Under the pieces are notes generated by a model. It ran no database searches. It saw only the letters and a list, made by a program, of their open reading frames with translations, and was not told the origin of the DNA. The position numbers were made by a program, and so were the translations under genes. Positions 1-12,700 of a DNA stretch of 64,000 bases are shown piece by piece. Origin of the DNA: Onthophagus taurus (taxonomy: Eukaryota > Arthropoda > Insecta > Coleoptera > Scarabaeidae); assembly GCF_036711975.1 (NCBI RefSeq), contig NC_091966.1:627501-691500 (forward strand), read 5' to 3'. Position 1 is the first letter of the stretch. The number at the start of each line of letters is the position of its first letter.

Positions 1-2
1 GC

Positions 3-2009
3 GAAATATACAAATACGGATTTTCATCCGAAGGCTGCAAATCATGCGATTGCGACCCTATTGGATCTAAAGAGCCCCAATGTAACCCACTTGGCCAATG
101 TCCTTGTTTCGATAACGTTGAAGGAAAAAGATGCGATCGATGTAAAGAAAATAAACACGATCGTCAAAGAGGTTGCATTGATTGCCCTGACTGCTACAAC
201 CTCGTTCGAGATGAAGCTCACGCTCATCAAAAGAAGATAGAACATCTTAGAACGATTATCGACGACATCGAAGGAAGCCCAACCGTTGTTTTTGATGACC
301 AATTCGAAAAGAAACTAAAAGAATTAAAAGCTGAAGTCGAAAGATACCACCAACTAGCTAAAGATGGCACAGGGGGTGACGGAGATAAAACAATTTCCGA
401 AAAACTTAACGATATCAGAGAGAGACAAAAAGAAATATCAAGGGTTTTATCCCAAATCGATGAAAGCATCTACTTAGCTAAAGACAAAGGATTAAAAGCC
501 TTAGAAAACGTAACCGAAACCGACAACATCCTCAAATTAGCCGGGGACGATTTACAAAACGCTTTCCAAATTTTAGACATCAAAGGTAAAGCGGCGTTGG
601 AAGACGCCCAACAACGTGCTAAAGAATACGGGGAAACATCGGATTTAATGACATTAATCTCGCAGGAAGCTCGTAATATTGCAGATCAATTAGAATTCGA
701 AGCCAACGATATCACCAATCAAGCTTTAGACGCCGACAAACAATCGACGGAAGCGTACGATTTAGCGTCCCAATTATCGTCCCAACGTAACAACATCAGC
801 GAGCAACTTACCAATTTAAAGAACGACATTTCAAGAACCGAAGAGAAACTAAAACGGACTCAAAACGCAACTTTGGACGCCCACAAAAGTGCCCAAGAAG
901 CCAAAGATAAAGCGTTAGCTTTATTGGCGGAAGTTACCAATTTGGACGTCCCCAATGAGGATATATATAAATTGAAAAATCGATCCGAGGAAGCTCGAAA
1001 ACTCGCTGCTCAACTCCTAAAAGAAAGCGATGATTTAATCGCGCAAAATGAAGACTTGCTTAAAGAAATCGCCGAACAAATTCTTAATGTTGATGATCTT
1101 ATTGAGAAAGGAATCCAACAAAATGATGATATTAATCAAATAATGAATGATATTAATATGTTGGAAGCTCAAGCTGATAAAGCGGTTGAATTAGGAGATA
1201 ATACTTTAAATAGAGCTAATGCTACATATGAATCATTGAAACGTAAGTAAATTCAATTATAATGTTAAATTATTGTGATATATTTTTTTGTTATAGATTT
1301 TGATCAACAAGTTCGTAAAAGTAAAGCTGATGCAGATCAACAACTTGCTCTTATACCAAAAATTCGTCAATTAATTACAGAAACAATTAACGAAACAGCA
1401 CAAACTCAAAGTGATTTAATTAATGCTAAACTTGATGCGGAAGCAGCATTAAATCGAGTTGAATCTGCGAGTGACGAGTCGACGAGTGCAGTTAAAAATA
1501 TGGAAGATATAAAAACGGAAGTGGATCAAAGATTTAAAAACGCAACTCATTTCCAAACAGAAGCCGAATTAATGGAAAATAGAGTAGCTATGGTAAAATC
1601 GGAATTCGATGAATTAGCGAAACAAAGTGGTAAAAATGGAACGTTACTTAACGAGGTTAAAGAGAAAGTAGGGCGAGCCGGAAAAGATACCGCGGATGCC
1701 AGTAAAAAGGTTAATGATATTTTGAAAGATGTTCAAGGAATAATGAAAGAATTGGACAATCTTCCGTCTTTCGACGACGCCGAATTGGATCGGTTGGAGG
1801 AACAATTACGTTTGGCGGAACAGAAATTCCAAGATGCTAATCTTGAAGCTATTTTAGAGAAGCTTCAACGCGAACAAACCGAACAAGATTCTCTCGTCGA
1901 AGCTTACACGTTAGAAATTAAAAAGTTAAAGAAAGAAGTCGAAAACGTCGAACAAATTGCTAATACCATTCCTAATGGTTGTTTTAAACAGGTTCATCTA
2001 GAACCTTAA
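3..2009 (+). CDS. LanB2: Laminin subunit gamma (LanB2), C-terminal part, two exons
   Basis: Encodes the C-terminal 650 residues of the laminin gamma chain, a secreted basement-membrane glycoprotein that pairs with alpha and beta chains through a long coiled coil. Exons are 3-1242 and 1297-2009. The 54-nt intron has a GTAAGT donor and TTATAG acceptor, and the split codon joins in frame. The protein opens inside the last laminin EGF-like domain (residues about 10-65, CDCDP, CPC and CDRC cysteine pairs). About 580 residues of charged heptad-like coiled coil follow, rich in Asp, Asn and Gln, and the chain ends in NGCFKQVHLEP. The lone C-terminal Cys is at the position of the beta-gamma disulfide in known gamma chains. 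The 5' exons lie before the window. Alpha and beta chains are unlikely because of the short gamma-type tail and the absence of LG domains. Confidence 0.95.
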
Positions 2010-2235
2010 GAAGCAAGACAAAAATATTAATGGAGAAAACAGTGTACAAATATTTTTTTTTTTTACATACCAAAGAACATTTCATGTGTGTTTCTATGTT
2101 AAAACTTGCCATTTATAGATGTTTTATACCTTAGTATGCATTAGTGTTTTTTTATTTTATCTTGATTAAGATGTATAATTCCTTTTATTTGTAATTTTAG
2201 AGTAATTGAATAAATGATTTTTAAACGTTAATTTG
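2010..2235 (+). other. LanB2 3' UTR with poly(A) signal
   Basis: AT-rich stretch after the LanB2 stop with an AATAAA hexamer at 2209-2214, so transcript cleavage probably falls near 2230. Between it and the retrotransposon at 2362 I see nothing else convincing. Confidence 0.7.
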
Positions 2236-2361
2236 ATTTTGTTTGCTTCGACCAAAGATGGCTCCTTGACTGGTGCATGTATAAAATATGACTACCTACA
2301 GAAGTCTTAATACTGCTGCAAGAAAGTTAGATACTTCTGACAGAAGAGTAGATATTGATAA

Positions 2362-2724
2362 TGGAGGGCTAAATTGCACAAAATATTGACGAAACTGGGA
2401 CGTACTAATATTGTAATATTGTCCATCCCTTATATAAATCCGAAGTTTAATGTCAATGAACTTATTTTTGAGATGAATTGTGACCTTTTTAAGTACTGTG
2501 TTAGATATCAGAGTAAAGGATTATTTTTTTTAGATGTTAATGAGATATTGGGTAATTGCTATTGTAATAAGATTAACATCCACTTGGATATGAAAGCTAA
2601 ATCTAAGGTTTTTAACGCGTTGTATAAGGTAATTGATACCCATAAATGTTTCTTTTATCCGAACTCCAATGATAACTTAGTTTATATTTCTACGGATGCG
2701 ATGTGTGCGTCGGCGTGTGTTTGA
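2362..2724 (+). pseudogene. Retrotransposon ORF1 remnant (C-terminal part)
   Basis: Open frame from just after a stop at 2359 to TGA at 2724, about 120 codons, with no convincing ATG near its start. It therefore looks like the 3' end of a longer ORF1 lost by 5' truncation. The segment GRTNIVILSIPYIN and the following hydrophobic, Asn-rich stretch recall the esterase-like or central region of ORF1 proteins in insect CR1/Jockey elements. That likeness is from memory and weak. There is no CCHC knuckle in the retained part. Its last 29 nt overlap the start of the EN-RT frame in another reading frame. Confidence 0.55.
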
Positions 2725-5560
2725 CAATGTGAATGAATTGGAGCCTTCTACCTCTTTCATCCAATCCTATCCCGTGGCGACCGTTGATAACTCAATTATT
2801 TCCATTTTTCACATTAATGCTCAGGGTTTACGTCAAAAATTAGGTGAACTTGAGATATTTCTCGAAACTTACAATATTGTCTTTGATTTTGTGTGCATAA
2901 GTGAGCATTTTCTCTTTGATTTGGAGTTTCAGCTTGGTGTGTCAGTTGGGGGGTGGATTGCTCTTTCATACTTTGCTAGGACGGATCACATCCATGGTGG
3001 AGTGGCGATATTCGCGAAAAGAGACCGGAATTGTAGTTTGTTGGGTGACATAAATGACTTGTCGGTGGAGATGGATTGTGAATTAGCGGCACTGCGTTGC
3101 GAGGTCTCTCGTGTTGTGATTGTATGCGTATATAGGTCCCCATCTGGGAATTTTACAACTTTTAAGGACATTATGGAGCGTGTTCTGGGCACTCTTGCGA
3201 ACCACAAGCATGTTGTGGTCCTGGGTGACTTCAATGTCAGATTTGGTAGCGGAGAGTCAAATGCTATTGAACTGTGTAATATTTTTTCTTCTTTCGGGTT
3301 TTCACCGTCTATCTCCGGACCCACCAGGGGCAAAAACTGTCTTGACAATATATTTGTTAATTTTGCTGAGGACAGGTTCAAAGCTGGGGTGGTCGTGAAT
3401 AATATCTCTGATCACCATGGTCAATTTGTCTCTGCTGCAGTATCACCTCCAATTGGAATTGACTACAGTTCTGTAATGCACAGGAGGATTACCGTTGAGG
3501 GGAATTTGAGATTCTTTGAATCCTTTCAGGGTTATACTTGGGAATTTCTCTGTGATGACAGTTTCAATTTCAGGGATAGATTTGACTATTTCTTTCATAG
3601 ATTTCTATCAACTTTTTATATGGCGTATCCTCTAACTAGAAAACGTGTTAGAGATTGTGACGGAAGCGTAAAGTGGTTCAATAATACACTGCGTCAGATG
3701 AGACTCAGGTGTGATCTCGCTTCCAATCTTTTCAATCGTTATGGAACTGCTAATCTTAAGGAAATGAGGGATAGAGCAAGGTCGGCGTACCGTAATGGCA
3801 TCGTTGAGGCTAAACGGAAAGCCGCTGTCGGATACATTAACGCATCGAGCAACAAATCGCGGGCCTCTTGGACTTTGATTAATGGGTACAGGGTCAGTGT
3901 GGACAAGCAGAATGTTGCGGATATGGATCCCGATAATCTAAACAGCTTTTTTGTAAATGTCGCTAATAACAATGTTGCTAAACTCGGCCCGTCTATTGGG
4001 TCCCCCTTACATCTGTGTCGTAGTAACTTTGACAATGTTCCTGTTTTCTCTTTTGTTGAGGTATCAGAGAGTGAAGTTAGAAGTGTTCTACAGTGTTTAA
4101 AGACAAACGGAACTAGAGACATATACGGTGTTTCAACGGGGGCTATAAAATGTAACATTAGCCTCATAGTTCCGCCCCTTACCATAATGGTTAACAGCAT
4201 GATGCGATCACATACTTTCCCGGATCAATTAAAGATAGCTTCCATTGTGCCTATTTTTAAGCATGGGGATAAAAACGATTGTTTGAATTATCGTCCCATT
4301 AGCATTCTCCCGATACTGTCCAAAATATTTGAGCGCGTAATCTACAAACAAATAATGGCACACGTGGAATTGTATGATGTGCTTTTCGAGAATCAGTTCG
4401 GCTTTCGACCTGGTAGGAGCACCGGGGATGCGATTGTTAATTTTATGAATGTCTGTCACAGTACGTATGAAGACTGTGCTGCTCTATTTCTTGATTTGTC
4501 TCGTGCTTTTGATAGTGTGTCGCACCGTATTCTTCTCCTGAAGCTGAAGTCTGTTTTTCGCTTTGATTTAAATAGTGTTGCTCTTATCGAATCATACCTG
4601 TCCGATAGGTTTCAAGTGGTTAAATGTGGAGACAAAGTATCTGGAAAACTTCCAATGTCGAGGGGTGTCCATCAGGGATCTATTTTGGGGCCCCTTTTGT
4701 TCCTCCTGTACTTTAATGATTTTCCTGGTTACCTGGGAGAGGGTGTAAAGTGTTTGTTGTACGCTGATGATGCCACATTGCTGGTCTCCGGGTTAAACTA
4801 CGAGGAGGTAATGTCTTCCTCAAACAAACTGTTGACTGCTGCGAACGACTGGTGTGTAGCTAATGAACTATGTTTGAATAAAGACAAAACGGTTCAGACA
4901 CTTTTCACAATAAAACGGGACTGTGTGGGTGATTTCCCCCCTGCTAGATTGCTGAGCATAACGGTGAGCTCCAGAGATCTGAAATTTGATGTGCATGTGG
5001 CTGAAATTGGTAAAAAGATCTCAAGAAACATTTTTCTACTACGTAGACTAGTGAGCTCGGTATCTGTCGAGGTGGCCAAAACAGCGTATTATGCGCTGAT
5101 ACACTCAATGATTGACTATGGTATTATTGCCTGGGGTGGGAGTCCAGCAAGTAATTATGTGTTTGGTTTACAACGCAGAGCTGTGAGAGTGTTGGCAAAA
5201 CTTAGTTATAGGGAAGATTGTCGCCTCGCCTTTGAATCCTTGAATATTCTAACGCTTCCATCATTGTTTATCCTGAAATGTTTGCTGTATATTCATAGTA
5301 ATAATGAACAGTATAAGACGCACGCCGACGTGCACAGTTACTTTACCAGAAACCGTACGAACATGTGCGTAGATTTTTGTCGGTTGAGTGGGACGCAGAA
5401 AGGTCATTTGTATACTGGTCAGATTTTGTATAATAAGTTACCGCAATCTATTAGAGCACGCCAACACAAGCAATTTAAAACTGTTATGAAGAATTTCCTG
5501 ATGACGGGTGCGTTCTACTCAGTCGAGGAGTTTTTAAGGAGTGATATTGTCATTGTATGA
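2696..5560 (+). CDS. Retrotransposon endonuclease-reverse transcriptase (ORF2)
   Basis: Uninterrupted 954-residue protein for target-primed reverse transcription. The N-terminal third is an AP-endonuclease-like nuclease: FHINAQGL near residue 38, VYRSPSG near 147, LGDFN near 177 and SDHHG near 237. The reverse transcriptase follows with FRPGRST, LDLSRAFDSVSH, GVHQGSILGPLLF near 657 and the catalytic YADD at residues 689-692, then the thumb and a C-terminal region. No stop or frameshift was found, unlike every other retroelement copy in this window, so this is the youngest retroelement here. The first ATG (2696) overlaps the ORF1 remnant by 29 nt, which suggests reinitiation or internal initiation. 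It is probably immobile, because ORF1 is truncated. Confidence 0.92.
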   Translation: MRCVRRRVFDNVNELEPSTSFIQSYPVATVDNSIISIFHINAQGLRQKLGELEIFLETYNIVFDFVCISEHFLFDLEFQLGVSVGGWIALSYFARTDHIHGGVAIFAKRDRNCSLLGDINDLSVEMDCELAALRCEVSRVVIVCVYRSPSGNFTTFKDIMERVLGTLANHKHVVVLGDFNVRFGSGESNAIELCNIFSSFGFSPSISGPTRGKNCLDNIFVNFAEDRFKAGVVVNNISDHHGQFVSAAVSPPIGIDYSSVMHRRITVEGNLRFFESFQGYTWEFLCDDSFNFRDRFDYFFHRFLSTFYMAYPLTRKRVRDCDGSVKWFNNTLRQMRLRCDLASNLFNRYGTANLKEMRDRARSAYRNGIVEAKRKAAVGYINASSNKSRASWTLINGYRVSVDKQNVADMDPDNLNSFFVNVANNNVAKLGPSIGSPLHLCRSNFDNVPVFSFVEVSESEVRSVLQCLKTNGTRDIYGVSTGAIKCNISLIVPPLTIMVNSMMRSHTFPDQLKIASIVPIFKHGDKNDCLNYRPISILPILSKIFERVIYKQIMAHVELYDVLFENQFGFRPGRSTGDAIVNFMNVCHSTYEDCAALFLDLSRAFDSVSHRILLLKLKSVFRFDLNSVALIESYLSDRFQVVKCGDKVSGKLPMSRGVHQGSILGPLLFLLYFNDFPGYLGEGVKCLLYADDATLLVSGLNYEEVMSSSNKLLTAANDWCVANELCLNKDKTVQTLFTIKRDCVGDFPPARLLSITVSSRDLKFDVHVAEIGKKISRNIFLLRRLVSSVSVEVAKTAYYALIHSMIDYGIIAWGGSPASNYVFGLQRRAVRVLAKLSYREDCRLAFESLNILTLPSLFILKCLLYIHSNNEQYKTHADVHSYFTRNRTNMCVDFCRLSGTQKGHLYTGQILYNKLPQSIRARQHKQFKTVMKNFLMTGAFYSVEEFLRSDIVIV

Positions 5561-5681
5561 ATGTATTTTTATTGTATTTTCTTCTCGGCTCCTGCGTCTG
5601 TATTTTGTTGTATATTCTGTTTAAAATGACGTGTGTAAGCCTTGGGCATAGAGCACTAATAAAGTTATTATTATTATTAAA

Positions 5682-6730
5682 TACTTTGTGCAGAAATGTA
5701 CTGCTTGCAAGAAACTATACATATATTGCAGGCATCTGGATAAATATATTGATAGTAGAATCTTAGATATTGGTGTATATTGGGGTGTTCTGTAATTTTT
5801 TCTTTGGTTCAATGGTGACAATTACATTACAAATTTATTTAATGTTAAATACTTCTTGCACATAGTAGCGGCATCGGCTTTAGTCGGGTTTAGTAAAAAT
5901 ATTTCAAACATAATATGTTTTGAATTTAAATTTTTGCGCCATCTGTTAATAAATAGCGAAAGTATCGTGCCGATTAATTACCGCGAAATTCAATTTAATT
6001 ATTTCCAATAAAAGTTTAAATCGATTCGCAGAATTTAAAGTTCTAACAAAGATTACGGGGTTTTTATCTTTTATTATCTAATAAATAATAATGGAAGGTT
6101 AATATATTCCTAAAAAGCATTAATTGATAGAAATCGGTAAAATTTCTATAAATACTTGAAAATGTTGGTGTTGTGAACAAGTAGAAACATTTTAATGAAT
6201 TATTCTTCAAATAAAATTAATCGTTCCAATAAATCGCTTGCGTAAATATATATATATATATTCGTTTTCCGTTTAAATCATTGCGTTAGTATCTTCCGAA
6301 AAGTCGTTTCGTTTTAGTTACGAACTAAATTTAACTACAATAAAGTGTTTTATCAAAAACAAGTTGAATTCCAAGAATTAAAAGTGAACGTTTTAAGGTA
6401 TTGAAACAATTAACATTAAAAAAGATTTGTTTCAAGTTTTCTTAGTATAGTTCAAATTTTCACCGTCAGATTACGGTATTATGAGTAAAGTTTATGACAG
6501 TCGGCGTGTTAATACTCCGTCTTTGTTTGTCTTTAGTGTCAGCGACGTTTTCCGTCTCCTTTCAAAAATGGTGTTTGCTAAACTCGCGGTGTACTAAATG
6601 TAACTTGTAAGGTTTGTCGAGTTCACGTCCTCCTCAAACGGGAACCAACCACTTTCGTTACAAATTACACACAAACCGCAATGTTTTAGGGGCGTTTTAA
6701 TAAAACGAGTGGAGTTGAGTCGTCAATAAA
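5682..6730. other. Intergenic region and probable Ptp61F promoter/5' UTR
   Basis: No coding signal. The stretch is AT-rich with a short (TA)n run at about 6246-6262. From about 6480 it becomes less AT-rich (short GC-richer patches such as gtcggcgtg, ttcacgtcctcctc), as expected near the promoter and leader of the phosphatase gene starting at 6731. No TATA box or initiator could be assigned with confidence. Confidence 0.4.
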
Positions 6731-9700
6731 ATGACATCGGGCAACAATATCGAGACCGAGTTTCTGGAGCTGAACAGTAAACAACAATGGGACATAGTTT
6801 ATCAGGTAAGTCCAACTCTTTATTTACGGTTAAATCTCGTCTTTCCATCATCTTCGTACTCTTAAGATTATCGTTTTAGAGGCTATCGTTCTGTTAGGAG
6901 TTCGCACGTGTTGTTGATAGTTTAGGTGCTATTTCTTGGAATTATTGTGTCTTATTGACCGAAAACATGATTTGCTTTTAAAATGGGTTATAAACGTAAC
7001 TGGTTCGGGGAATATTAACATTATTTTTAAGCTTAAAATAGAGATGTTAACCTTAAAAGGTGATCAAACCTAAACATTTTTTTCTTGTATGCTGGCAATT
7101 AACATTTATGAGTTGCCAAAAATGAACATGGTAATGGTTTTTGAGAAGTTGCATGTACCAAGTTTAGAAAACTTTTCTGGGAAGAGTAATTTTTTTCTAT
7201 AATGACTCATAATTCACTCATGCTGGTAGCTGTATTTAAAATAATCATGGGAAAAATCCTTTATAATATTTAACCTTTCAATTTATCTCATTCCTCAATT
7301 TATTTATTGTTATTAGTAAGTTGAAATGTTTCATATATATAAACGATAAGATATCCAAGAATTACAATATTCTTCTCTCAAAAAATAAATATTTAGGAAA
7401 AGGAAAACTACCAACTCTAATTTATTAAACTCCATGAAGTGAAGATATAAAGTTGTTTCACCACACCACATAAACAAGAATACAAATTTTAATGAAAATA
7501 TTTTCAACTTTGTTATTTGTTTTATTTAATTACTTTAATTAATATAAGATTTGAATAGATTTAACTTTGTAATTCAAAAATTATTGTATTTGAATGCACA
7601 AAACAGCCTGATTTATGGCCAACTAGGTAAGGGTAAATCGTTTTTTAGAGAAAATTTACTGGAGAAAGCAAGCTATATAATTGATTCATTAAATAAGTTA
7701 AATTCAAATAAAGAATATCAAAACAGTAATAAAATCCAAAGAAACCATAGTGGAATGTAATTGCTATTACAGAGCACTGGATGGCAACAGCTGAGATAAA
7801 AACTTTAAAATTAAAAAATTATGTTATTGCATCTTATAATTGTAGAAAAGTCTTTTCAAGTGGAGGTGTTTTGCTATTAATAAATGAAAAATACTCATCA
7901 ACTTCAATTAGCTTAGAAAAATATAACATAGAAAGAAATATTGAACTGGGTTCAGTAAAAATCCCACAATTAAAGGTATGTTTATAGCAGTATATCACTC
8001 ACCAGACGGTTTTATAATGAACAGTTTTTGAAAAAAATGGAAGAGGTCTTACATTTCGTAATGTAAGACCTCTTGTGTCTTGAGACTTCATGTGTTAATG
8101 AAAACTTCAAAAGTAAATAAAAGTAGATATAGACCAATATCAATAGTAACAATAATGTCAAAAGTTTTCGAAACTAAATACCAACACGCGGATACCAACA
8201 GAAAAAAACAACAATGACAGCACTTCTTATTGTAATTCAAAACATAATAGCTGCTTTTGATGCTACTTGCGCGTAACGTTACACGCAAGTACCCTTCTGT
8301 GATCTTAATAAGGCTTTTGATTCTGTAGACCGTAATATTCTCTTGAAGAAAATAGAAAAATTCGGTATAAAAGAAAGCGGAAAAAACTGATCGTTTCTTA
8401 TCTTCATGATAGAGGCAGCACCATGTTTATTGGAATCAAACAACATGGGTTCCGTGCTGGGCCCCATTTTATTCTTATTGTATATTAATGACTTGCCACA
8501 AAATATACAGGCGGGGACTTTATGTCTATATGCTGATGACACCTCTTTTATAAATACTTCAAAGGATTTTCAAGACCTGCTTCAAAAAACTAAAAAAACA
8601 TTAGCTACATCCAACAATTGGTTCAAATCGAATTATTTACACTTAAACACGGAAAAAATTTACCTTAAAAAACCGTTTATACGAAAAAACATAAGAGGTA
8701 AAAAATCGAACGACAAGATTTTTAGGTGTAACATTATCTGAAACCCTTTCTTGGGGTGACCACGTAATAGAATTAAAAAAGAAATTAGCGAGTTCACTGT
8801 ATTGCCTGCGAGTGGTATCAAAAATATTGCTTGGCGAAGAACTAAGAAATGTGTATTTTTCCTACCTTCATGGTATGGCAGTATATGGAATACTCACATG
8901 GGATGCATCAAGAGAGTCCGAAAAGATTTTTGAAATGCAAAAAAAGGCAATAAAGATTTTGAAGCAGCTAGGAAAGCTGTAGAGGACACTTTAAGAGTAT
9001 AAACATTTTAACAATATCATCATCTTTTATTCTCGCTTGCCTCCAGCATGTACACGAACAAAAAGAAACATTGGTGAGAAATAAAGACTCTCACAATAAT
9101 TATGACACGCGTTTTGGTAATAATTTATTACCACCTCTTCACAGAGTGCAGAAATCGCAAAGTACGTTTATATACATTTTAATCAAGTTATATAACGCTT
9201 TGCCATTGAGGTTAAGGAAACTGGAGGGAAAAATATTTCAAAGGGAAGTGAAAATTAAATGTGTTGTGATATGTATTTAAGTCTGCCGACAGGAGACTAC
9301 AACAACACACTGAAGATGCCAGGTGAGATCTTGGCGAAACGTCTGCCCCTTTCCAAGTTGAACCAACAGGAAGAACGGATGAAATCTCGGACCGACTGCA
9401 GCAACACAAATGTATTTATATATATATTTCTTTTCTTTGACGTATTAAATGTACCATATTTTTATACATTTTAGACATAAAGATTGTTATATTGTAATGT
9501 ACTAAAAAATAAGAAAATTATATATGGTAAGGCTTTTATGGCATAGATTTTAGGCTATCCATCGACATATTAAATAAACAAGATTAAAGTTTAGTATGTT
9601 TCTTTATAACAAAAATTCCTTAAAAAATAATTTCTTAATATTCATTGATTTAGCTTATGCAACTTATTACAAAATTTATTCTAAAATACTCAAATAAAAG

Positions 9701-12700
9701 TGTTCCTATTAAATATAATAAAATAAATATTATTCAAAAATATTGTCCCCTTTTGACCTTGTATTTGCATGTCACTGTAATAAAAAAGTTAAAGGGTATA
9801 AAAAGATGGCAGAGTGACCACAAAAACAGGCTAAAACCGAGACGCATTCATCCCCTAAAAATTTTTAGTCTACCTCTTGTTCCTGAAATATGAAGCTTTG
9901 AAGTCGGTGTTTTCACGTTTTACACAAAATACCTCAATATTAATTATATATAAATTCACTTTGGCTTAAACAGATGAATCTGTGTTTAATTCCATGAAAC
10001 ACAAAAAAGCGTTTATACAAAACGATGATCAGGCCAAGTATCAGCTACGGATGTGTGATATGGGTCCTAACTCAAAAGACGGCAAATATAGTGGATACCT
10101 TGAATGGAGAATTCTGAGAAGAATGCTAGGAGGGGTCGGAATTAACGAAAAATAGAGAATGAGGTTTAACCTAGAAATATGTCAGCAATATATAGATTCT
10201 CCACTATCTTAGGCTCCAACGATTGCAATGGGATGGGCACATGGTGAGGATTGACGATGACAGGATCCCAAAAATAACCCTTGTGTATTAGTTTGAATCA
10301 TATTGTTGTGTTACAAGTGTTAATGTTAATTCACTATGATTAGATCAACGAAACAGAAGAAGGGACTGTAATGGTTTTGCTGTAATGCCAAAATAGTATT
10401 AAAAAATCCTGCCAAACTTTCACCACCATACTTTAATCATATCCAGGTCTCTTCATTTATTCTAGTATCTTGCTAATGGTTAGCACTGCTCTAATTGTCT
10501 ATCTATTGTTGTCTCCGCTGTATTTTTCAGTTTGTTTTAATGCTTTGAAACGCTTAGTCCATTCTTCTCATTTTGATGCTCTTAACATACGAAAGATTTA
10601 AAAAATACGGAAGATTTTCTTCTGTGATCCGTACATGTCATTACATGTTCATTATCTTTAAAGCTGTTTAATCAACGTTTAAAAAGCTTGAAATATGGGC
10701 TATTTAAAGAATTCAAATAATTAATTATTAGAAATTAAAATAATTCAACTCCAAACAACACATACATTCCAAATTCCATATTGGTTTAAAATCTAAAACA
10801 CAGAACAATACCTGATTTATTAGTGAATAAGAATACTAACAGGACTTTAAGACAAAAATGTTATATTAAAATTCAGTAATAAATCTTAAAGTTGCATAAA
10901 TAATCGAAATTATACTTTGTCTGGTGAGGTACATGAATGCCATTAAATATGCTTTTAACCTTCCCGTCTTGATTCATAAATAATCTTTGTATATCGAGAA
11001 AGTAAAAAATGATAACAATCCATGTCTTAAATGTCAGCCTATAAATTTATATAATTTATTACCTTTTATTTTTAAATAAGAATTTGTGGGTCTATGCATC
11101 TAATACCTTTGTAGGTTATCTGAAAAATTCTGAAATAAAGATGATAACTTAAATTTGTCTTATAGGTTGTTATATTGTTATGGTATAAAAAATTACGGTT
11201 TTGAAACCACTTTTTTTAATAAGAAATGTCATATTCCTAGAAAAAACAACATTTATTCGTAATATTATTTTAATGTTTATTTACGTTTTTCAGTTAATAA
11301 GAACGAAATCAACATCGAGCGCTTACAGCACCTCAGAAGCAATAAAACCCCAAAACAAACCGTTAAATCGCTATAGAGACGTAAGCCCCTACGATCATAG
11401 TAGGATAGTATTGAATCGCGGTTCAACTGATTACATCAACGCGAATCTCGTTGTGATCCCGAAAGCAAACCGTCGTTACATCCTCACACAAGGGCCGCTT
11501 TGTTCGACAGTCAGCCATTTTTGGCTAATGATGTGGGAACAATCGAGTAAAGCGGTCCTGATGCTGAACAAGCTGGTCGAAAAGAAACAGGAAAAATGCT
11601 ACCAGTATTGGCCCGAAAAAATGGGTTCAGAACACAAGATGGTTCTTGAAGATGTGGGCTTGGCGATTGAATACGTCGAATATCAGGACTATTCCCATTA
11701 TTTGACGAGGACGTTTACGGTGCACGATCTCGAAAGCGGCGATTCAAGGCAGATCATTCAATTTCATTATACAACATGGCCTGATTTTGGAGTTCCTGGC
11801 TCTCCGAAAGTGTTTTTGGAGTTTTTGAAGAAAGTTAGGGCGGCTGGAGTATTAGAACAAGATGTTGGACCGGCTGTTGTACATTGTTCGGCGGGTATCG
11901 GCCGATCTGGAACATTTTGTTTAGTTGACTCTTGTCTGGTTCTTGTAAGTAACTTTTAATTTAGTCTTATTAAGGTTATTTAAAACATTTTCTTGAAAAA
12001 AGAAAACGAGATTCTTGATTTATGTTAGTTTCTCTTCTTGGGAAATTCTCACTTTCACAATGAAATAATAAACAATGTAGCCCACCTACATTCTTACTTT
12101 CAGATTGAAATGATTGTTGGAAATTAAAGTTATGTTCTTGTTATTAGTAAAAAGTAATCAGGAATAACGGCTGTTACTTTGGCCTTTCAATTTGATTTCA
12201 AGGACGTAACGAGACTTGTCACTTAAGATTAATTAAACCTTGTTGAAATGATTAAGTATACGCTGTGTTTATAAAAATTAATGTAAAGTTATAAATTAAA
12301 ATAATTGGTGTAATGATAGTTTTTATGTTTAGATTGGAAAATTCGGACTAAACTCGGTAGATGTAAAGGACGTCCTCTTAGAAATGCGACAATATCGTAT
12401 GGGTCTAATTCAAACTGCAGAACAATTAAGGTTTTCCTACCAAGCAATCATCGAAGGCGCAAAAAAATTAACCGACGAATGTCCAGACACGGAGGTAATA
12501 ACACTGTAAATGTACCTTATCCACGACTATTATAAAAACGTCCTCATTTTGATTCAGAATCCGTTTTATTCTTTTTTTTTTTTCTTTTTAATTTATTTCG
12601 TGAATTTTCCAAGTTATTTGTTTCCTATTTAATTAAGAGACAATTATTTGTGTGTTAAATGATGGAGACTGTTTTATAAATTAGAACTGCAACTCAACAA

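Larger units (their letters stand above)
2362..5681 (+). mobile_element. Non-LTR (LINE) retrotransposon, 5'-truncated, CR1/Jockey-like
   Basis: LINE-type element with a truncated upstream ORF, an intact EN-RT ORF overlapping it by 29 nt, and a short 3' UTR ending in ATAAAG plus a (TTA)n tail at about 5660-5681. There are no LTRs. The 5' edge is set at the in-frame stop before the ORF1 remnant, so the true boundary could lie upstream. Similar but imperfect strings at about 2311-2326 and 5698-5714 (tactgctgcaagaaag-like) could be decayed flanking duplications, but they are not flush with the tail. The clade is inferred from motif style (GDFN endonuclease, YADD RT, simple-repeat tail); phylogeny was not run. 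Confidence 0.85.

Noticed and set aside
3739..4200. Minus-strand 153-codon frame inside the retrotransposon
   Set aside because: It is the antisense shadow of the EN-RT gene, whose frame is intact and motif-bearing.
2311..5714. tactgctgcaagaaag-like strings on both sides of the LINE as target duplications
   Set aside because: They are imperfect and not adjacent to the element ends, so only mentioned as a possibility.
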